A stretch of DNA of 64,000 bases from Malus domestica (lineage: Eukaryota; Streptophyta; Magnoliopsida; Rosales; Rosaceae), in contig NC_091675.1 in NCBI RefSeq assembly GCF_042453785.1, positions 322,501 to 386,500 of the forward strand, given 5' to 3'. Positions 60,401 through 64,000 of this stretch are shown piece after piece; position 1 is the stretch's first letter, and each line of letters starts with the position of its first letter. The notes under the pieces were generated by a model. The model made no database searches. It was not told the origin of the DNA and saw only the letters and a program-made list of their open reading frames with translations. The translations under genes were made by a program, and so were the position numbers.

Positions 60401-60737
60401 AGTAGTACCGTAGTATTATAAGCCCAAATTTTGTGGATCAATGATTTTAGCCTACTATCACAACCTTCATCTGATATTATGGGCCGGTTTCATATCAAGA
60501 CAGTTTGAAAACCACAAAAGAAGATATTTTGGGCTGCAAAGAGAATGAATGATTGAATATGCCAAGGATATTTTCAAAAAAACTCACCCATATATTCCGT
60601 CAGTGGATAAGACGAATCACAAAAAGCAGTGGCCACTGAGATTTCAAGATAATTCCACACCAGAGCCTCCTACCACTCTCATAGGTTTGAATAAGCAAAT
60701 TAAGCAACACAAACCAAATCTTCCGACCCTGTCTTCA
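57467..60737. other. Intergenic region between SMT2 and CDSP32
   Basis: About 3.3 kb. The first few hundred bases are the SMT2 3' region, with a T-rich stretch. A 215-bp tandem duplication sits at 58666-59095. The last part includes the CDSP32 promoter and leader. No gene is recognised; frames at 58347-58538 and 59866-60141 lack motifs. Confidence 0.55.
58666..59095. repeat. Direct tandem repeat, 215 bp x 2
   Basis: The block starting tgtattgaataatttgaata is repeated head-to-tail at an offset of 215 bp (58666-58880 and 58881-about 59095), with only a few substitutions (for example ctctgagtatt versus ctatgagtaat). Each unit also has an internal inverted motif: gtattgaataattt and its complement aaataattattcaatac. 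Confidence 0.95.
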
Positions 60738-61637
60738 ATGGCGACCGTCACAAATTTCATAGTCAAACCACCTTCGTCATCTCAATCTTCAATCCCAAAA
60801 ACAAGTTGTTTTGTTGCTAAAGGTTTAAGTTTGGTGACGAAGCTTAAACCTTTAGCAACAAAACTTGAAACAAAAAAAAATCAATTCCGCAACTTCACCA
60901 TCAAGGCCACAGCTGCCGCCGGCACTAAAAAGGTCGAAAGTGACGACAGAGTTCAGCAAGTGCACAGCATCCAGGAATTCGATGAGGCCCTAGGGTTGGC
61001 AAAAAACAAGCTCGTTGTCGTCGAGTTTGCCGCCAGCCACAGCGCCGAGAGCAGAAAAATGTACCCTTTTATGGTCGACCTCAGCCGCACATGTAACGAT
61101 GTCGAGTTTTTATTGGTCATGGGCGACGAGTCGGAAGACACCCGAGAGCTCTGCAGGAGAGAGAACATCGACAAAGTCCCCCACTTCAGCTTCTACAAGA
61201 GCATGGAGAAGATTCACGAGGAGGAAGGAATCGATGGTGATCGGCTGAGGGGGGACGTGTTGTACTACGGCGACAACCACTCCGAGGTGGTGCAGCTGCA
61301 TCAGAGGGAGGACGTGGAGAAGCTGATCGAGGAGCATAAGGCGGACACCAAGCTGATTGTGCTTGACGTGGGGCTCAAGCACTGTGGGCCCTGTGTCAAG
61401 GTATATCCGACGGTGGTGAAGCTGTCGAAAAGAATGTCGGACACGGTGGTGTTTGCGAGGATGAACGGCGATGAGAACGACAGCTGCCTGCTGTTCCTCA
61501 AGGACATGGAGGTGGTGGAGGTACCTACTTTCTTGTTCATTAGAGACGGCGAGATTTGTGGAAGGTATGTGGGTTCTGGGAAAGGTGAGCTTATTGGTGA
61601 AATTCTAAGATACCAAGGAGTCCGTGTGACTTATTAG
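60738..61637 (+). CDS. CDSP32: Chloroplast drought-induced stress protein, two-domain thioredoxin CDSP32
   Basis: A plastid stromal thioredoxin that reduces 2-Cys peroxiredoxins and methionine sulfoxide reductase B1 under oxidative and drought stress. It is intronless, 299 residues. I start at the ATG in CTTCAATGGCG (60738); an in-frame stretch upstream lacks family similarity. Residues 1 to about 62 are a Ser/Thr/Lys-rich transit peptide. Thioredoxin domain 1 (about 75-180) has [19 protein letters not shown], where the CxxC is replaced by S102-A-E-S105. Domain 2 (about 190-299) has the active site Cys216-Gly-Pro-Cys219 in [13 protein letters not shown] and the cis-proline in [12 protein letters not shown]. 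Loss of the first active site is normal for CDSP32. The order beside SMT2 fits At1g76080 as I recall it. Confidence 0.96.
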   Translation: MATVTNFIVKPPSSSQSSIPKTSCFVAKGLSLVTKLKPLATKLETKKNQFRNFTIKATAAAGTKKVESDDRVQQVHSIQEFDEALGLAKNKLVVVEFAASHSAESRKMYPFMVDLSRTCNDVEFLLVMGDESEDTRELCRRENIDKVPHFSFYKSMEKIHEEEGIDGDRLRGDVLYYGDNHSEVVQLHQREDVEKLIEEHKADTKLIVLDVGLKHCGPCVKVYPTVVKLSKRMSDTVVFARMNGDENDSCLLFLKDMEVVEVPTFLFIRDGEICGRYVGSGKGELIGEILRYQGVRVTY

Positions 61638-62213
61638 GATAATTATCAACAAATTAGAAAAATGTAAATTTAATTTTACAAAATTTGTACTTTATTTTTT
61701 AATGAAGTTGAATTAGTCTTCAGATTTGAACTAATTTTTGAATGAAATGGGTTTTTTTTTATTAAGGTTAATATGTTTTAGCCCAAGAAAAGAGTATTTA
61801 GCTTTAACCTTAATTATGAACCTAGTATATAATACTCTTGAATGAGATAAACTTTTATATGATTGTCTTATATGAGCAACGCTCACATAAAGTCAGATAC
61901 CAGAATAAAAAAAATTTCTCATGCTTTGTATGAGAGATGACCTACATGTACGTGTTTCGGCCTTCCAGTAGAGAGAAATTATGTACTTGTTAATTAAGGA
62001 GATAGGAACTTAGGACTATAGATAAAGGTCTTATAAAAAAGGAACAACAAAAAAATACATACTATCACTACGGATTAAGGTTTGCAACAGTTTGTTCATT
62101 GCCAGAAAAATCATTGGGCCAAAAGCCGAAACTTATTCAGCAATATCCACCCGGTTGTGTGACTCGGCATGTCATAGATTCGGAAGAAGTTGCCTAGTTG
62201 TTTACAAGGATTG

Positions 62214-62335
62214 GATCCAGAACAAACAATATTATCTACACTAAAGGAGATAGGCGCGCGAGAATCGAATCTAAGATCTCTCACTTACAAGTGAAGAGGA
62301 ATATCACTAGACCGGAGTACTAAGTGGCAACTGTG
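62214..62335 (-). mobile_element. SINE-like repeat, family C copy 4 (internally deleted)
   Basis: Has the tail aacaaacaatattatctaca and the head half gcgagaatcgaatctaagat, ctctcacttacaagtgaaga and gagtactaagtgg, but lacks about 60 bp of the middle found in copies 2 and 3. Confidence 0.6.
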
Positions 62336-62552
62336 TATTATTATTGAGAAAAATAATGGATATGCAGGTATGCTATGGAGTATAGTACTGATTGCAAGGG
62401 TCACCGAATCTCACAGTATCCAAACATGGAGGGCACCAATTGATCTTTACTTGTCACCTTATTTTTGAGAATTGAAACTGTAATCGGTGTTATAAAGTTG
62501 CAAATCTTGGTTAAATGCATTCTAGCCCTTCTTTCAAGTATCAATATTACTA

Positions 62553-62700
62553 GGGGTAGTGCTATTCGCACATCATGTTTTACTTCCCATACATTTTTAT
62601 TAGTTTTTGTCCATTAATTTTCTTCAATCCATTCGAACCAACGGTCGAAAATTAAGAAAAGTGTGAGAAGTAAAAATAGGTATGTGAATAGCTCCACCCT
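62553..62700. mobile_element. Short palindromic MITE, family A copy 4
   Basis: About 148 bp and the best preserved copy: left ggggtagtgctattcgcaca, inner ttacttcccatacattttta, centre ccaacggtcgaaaattaaga, right gtgtgagaagtaaaaatagg and gtgaatagctccaccct. Confidence 0.8.
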
Positions 62701-63584
62701 ATTACCAAGTTCAAGCCCCAATTCTACCATTTGCGAGAAAATATTTACAACAATGACAATTTCCCAAATAAAAAGGAGAAAATTTTCACTCTAGTCAATA
62801 AGATTTTGTGTCGGAGTGTTTTGGATGAAACCCAAATAGAGGTATCAGATTACGTAATTAATAAAGCACATTTCATAAAAAGAAAATAAATAAACTACAG
62901 TAAATAGTTATTTTGACATATGACCTCAATCTCATTTCATAGGGCGTGAGACATGTCATACTAGAAATAGCTCTATAAAATTGTCAAGCTGCGGTCCAAA
63001 TGTGAATCTTTTGCATGAAATCATATGTGAAATCAGCATAGAGTCGTTCCAAAAAGCTGTTAGGTGTAAGTAAACAGTGTGATGGCATTATTTTATTACA
63101 ATAATTAATCTCAATTATGAACTTCATCCCCAAAAGGGGCCGGGATCGTCGAGTCATCCAAAAATCCAGTGGCTCCGGCTAAAGACAGATTGTAGCATCC
63201 CCAATTAATCTTACAATAATTTGGAATTGACAGGGAAACCACCAATCTATTAGTTAACCTTATTCAGTTGTGGCAGCTACCTCACTGATATGTATTACCC
63301 AAATTTGACCTAATTATTTTTATATAATTAATGGTCAATTTCCATCAATTAGAAAAAAGAAGAATAAATTAAACATCTTGCACCACTTCCAAATAAGCAA
63401 ATTAAACATCATCAAAAGTTATTTATTTTTTAATTTTTTTATATAGAAAAAGTACGATATTCATTAAAGATGAGAAACACGTATAAATTGAGGATATGAT
63501 GGTTTATTGGTCTCGATAAAAATCTTGCTAGATATTTCAACTCGGATGAAGAAAAAAAAACGTCCCGCACATTGTTCTTCTCTT

Positions 63585-63747
63585 CCATGTGACCAAAAAG
63601 ACCTTGTGGATCCGAACTTTTGTCTCATACATGTGTCTGTATTAAGTAACGTAACCAAAAGCGTAGTTGAGCACAAGAAAACTAAACCATGTGATAAAAA
63701 AGACCTTGTGGATCCCAACTTTTGTCTCATACATGTGTCTGTATTAA
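63585..63747. repeat. Spaced direct repeat, about 61 bp x 2
   Basis: The block ccatgtgaccaaaaagacct to catgtgtctgtattaa (63585-63645) recurs at 63687-63747 with few changes, an offset of 102 bp. The preceding phrase attgttcttctcttccat (about 63571) also recurs at about 63965 at the window edge, hinting at a longer, partly cut array. Confidence 0.9.
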
Positions 63748-64000
63748 CATAATTACCCATCAAAGCAGGGAACAATTCAAACTTCTTCACAAATTCTTTC
63801 ACCCTAATTTACATATTTGGGAACAAATCTAATTAAAAAGAGGAGGGCAACACTAGTCTAAAAAAGAAATAATGTATATGATAAACCGCAACAATTACGA
63901 ACAATTTAATTTAATTAATTTGCTCTGACCATGGGTTTCAATTCTAGAGGACTAGGAGGAGCCATTGTTCTTCTCTTCCATAGATTGATTTCTTTCCTTG

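Larger units (their letters stand above)
61638..64000. other. Intergenic right end
   Basis: About 2.4 kb without a recognisable gene. It contains the CDSP32 3' region, a SINE-like copy (62214-62335), a family A MITE (62553-62700) and a spaced direct repeat (63585-63747). A frame of about 110 residues at 63464-63802 merely spans that repeat. Confidence 0.55.

Noticed and set aside
1-64000. CRISPR arrays, LTR retrotransposons or a polymerase-bearing transposon
   Set aside because: No regularly spaced repeats with unique spacers, no long terminal repeat pairs with TG...CA ends, and no reverse transcriptase or transposase motifs were seen.

Overview
This is nuclear DNA from a flowering plant, most likely a woody rosid and plausibly the apple/pear tribe of Rosaceae. 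That placement is inferred from gene content, from intron-rich genes with canonical GT-AG junctions, and from many small MITE- and SINE-like repeats in AT-rich intergenic DNA. I assembled thirteen protein-coding loci exon by exon. Each closes into one reading frame, apart from one uncertain junction in the kinase gene and one exon edge in the amylase gene that may be off by 1 bp. Two microRNA genes and one tRNA-like gene are also present. I see no LTR retrotransposon with coding capacity. 

Layout from left to right: MIR394 (+, about 1.69-1.86 kb); cytosolic alpha-amylase AMY2 (-, 4.96-9.1 kb); a perfectly adjoining 1,028-bp tandem duplication holding the divergent AMY2/PUS promoter (8.76-10.82 kb); a TruA/PUS1-type tRNA pseudouridine synthase (+); an F-box/DUF295 gene (+); a CRAL-TRIO (Sec14-like) gene (-); a repeat-rich gap of about 6 kb with a decayed tRNA-Pro and a 912-bp Tourist-like element; an ARID-HMG-box gene like HMGB9 (+); MED30 (-) with a hairpin MITE in its first intron; a Raf-like ACT-domain kinase of the STY8/17/46 group (-); MIR171 (+); plastocyanin PETE (+); phospholipase D delta (-); an MFSD14/HIAT-like major facilitator transporter (-); intronless sterol C-24 methyltransferase 2 (+); intronless CDSP32 thioredoxin (+); and a repeat-bearing right end. 

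The order MIR394 - AMY2 - PUS - HMGB9 - plastocyanin - SMT - CDSP32 matches the order I recall for Arabidopsis At1g76135 down to At1g76080. The CRAL-TRIO, STY kinase and PLD-delta genes interleaved with them recall At4g35750, At4g35780 and At4g35790, and the F-box/kinase pairing recalls At2g17690/At2g17700. The window therefore looks like a less fractionated copy of an ancestral eudicot segment. The locus numbers are from memory and need a synteny check. 

Functionally the genes are housekeeping and plastid-related: starch/glucan breakdown, tRNA modification, photosynthetic electron carrier, plastid redox protein, sitosterol synthesis and phosphatidic acid signalling. They are not one pathway. 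I found no strong candidate for an entirely new biological system. The most notable signals are the duplicated bidirectional promoter, where a MITE abuts the predicted AMY2 TATA box; the two conserved microRNA genes; the long hairpin MITE in MED30; and four recurrent short repeat families.
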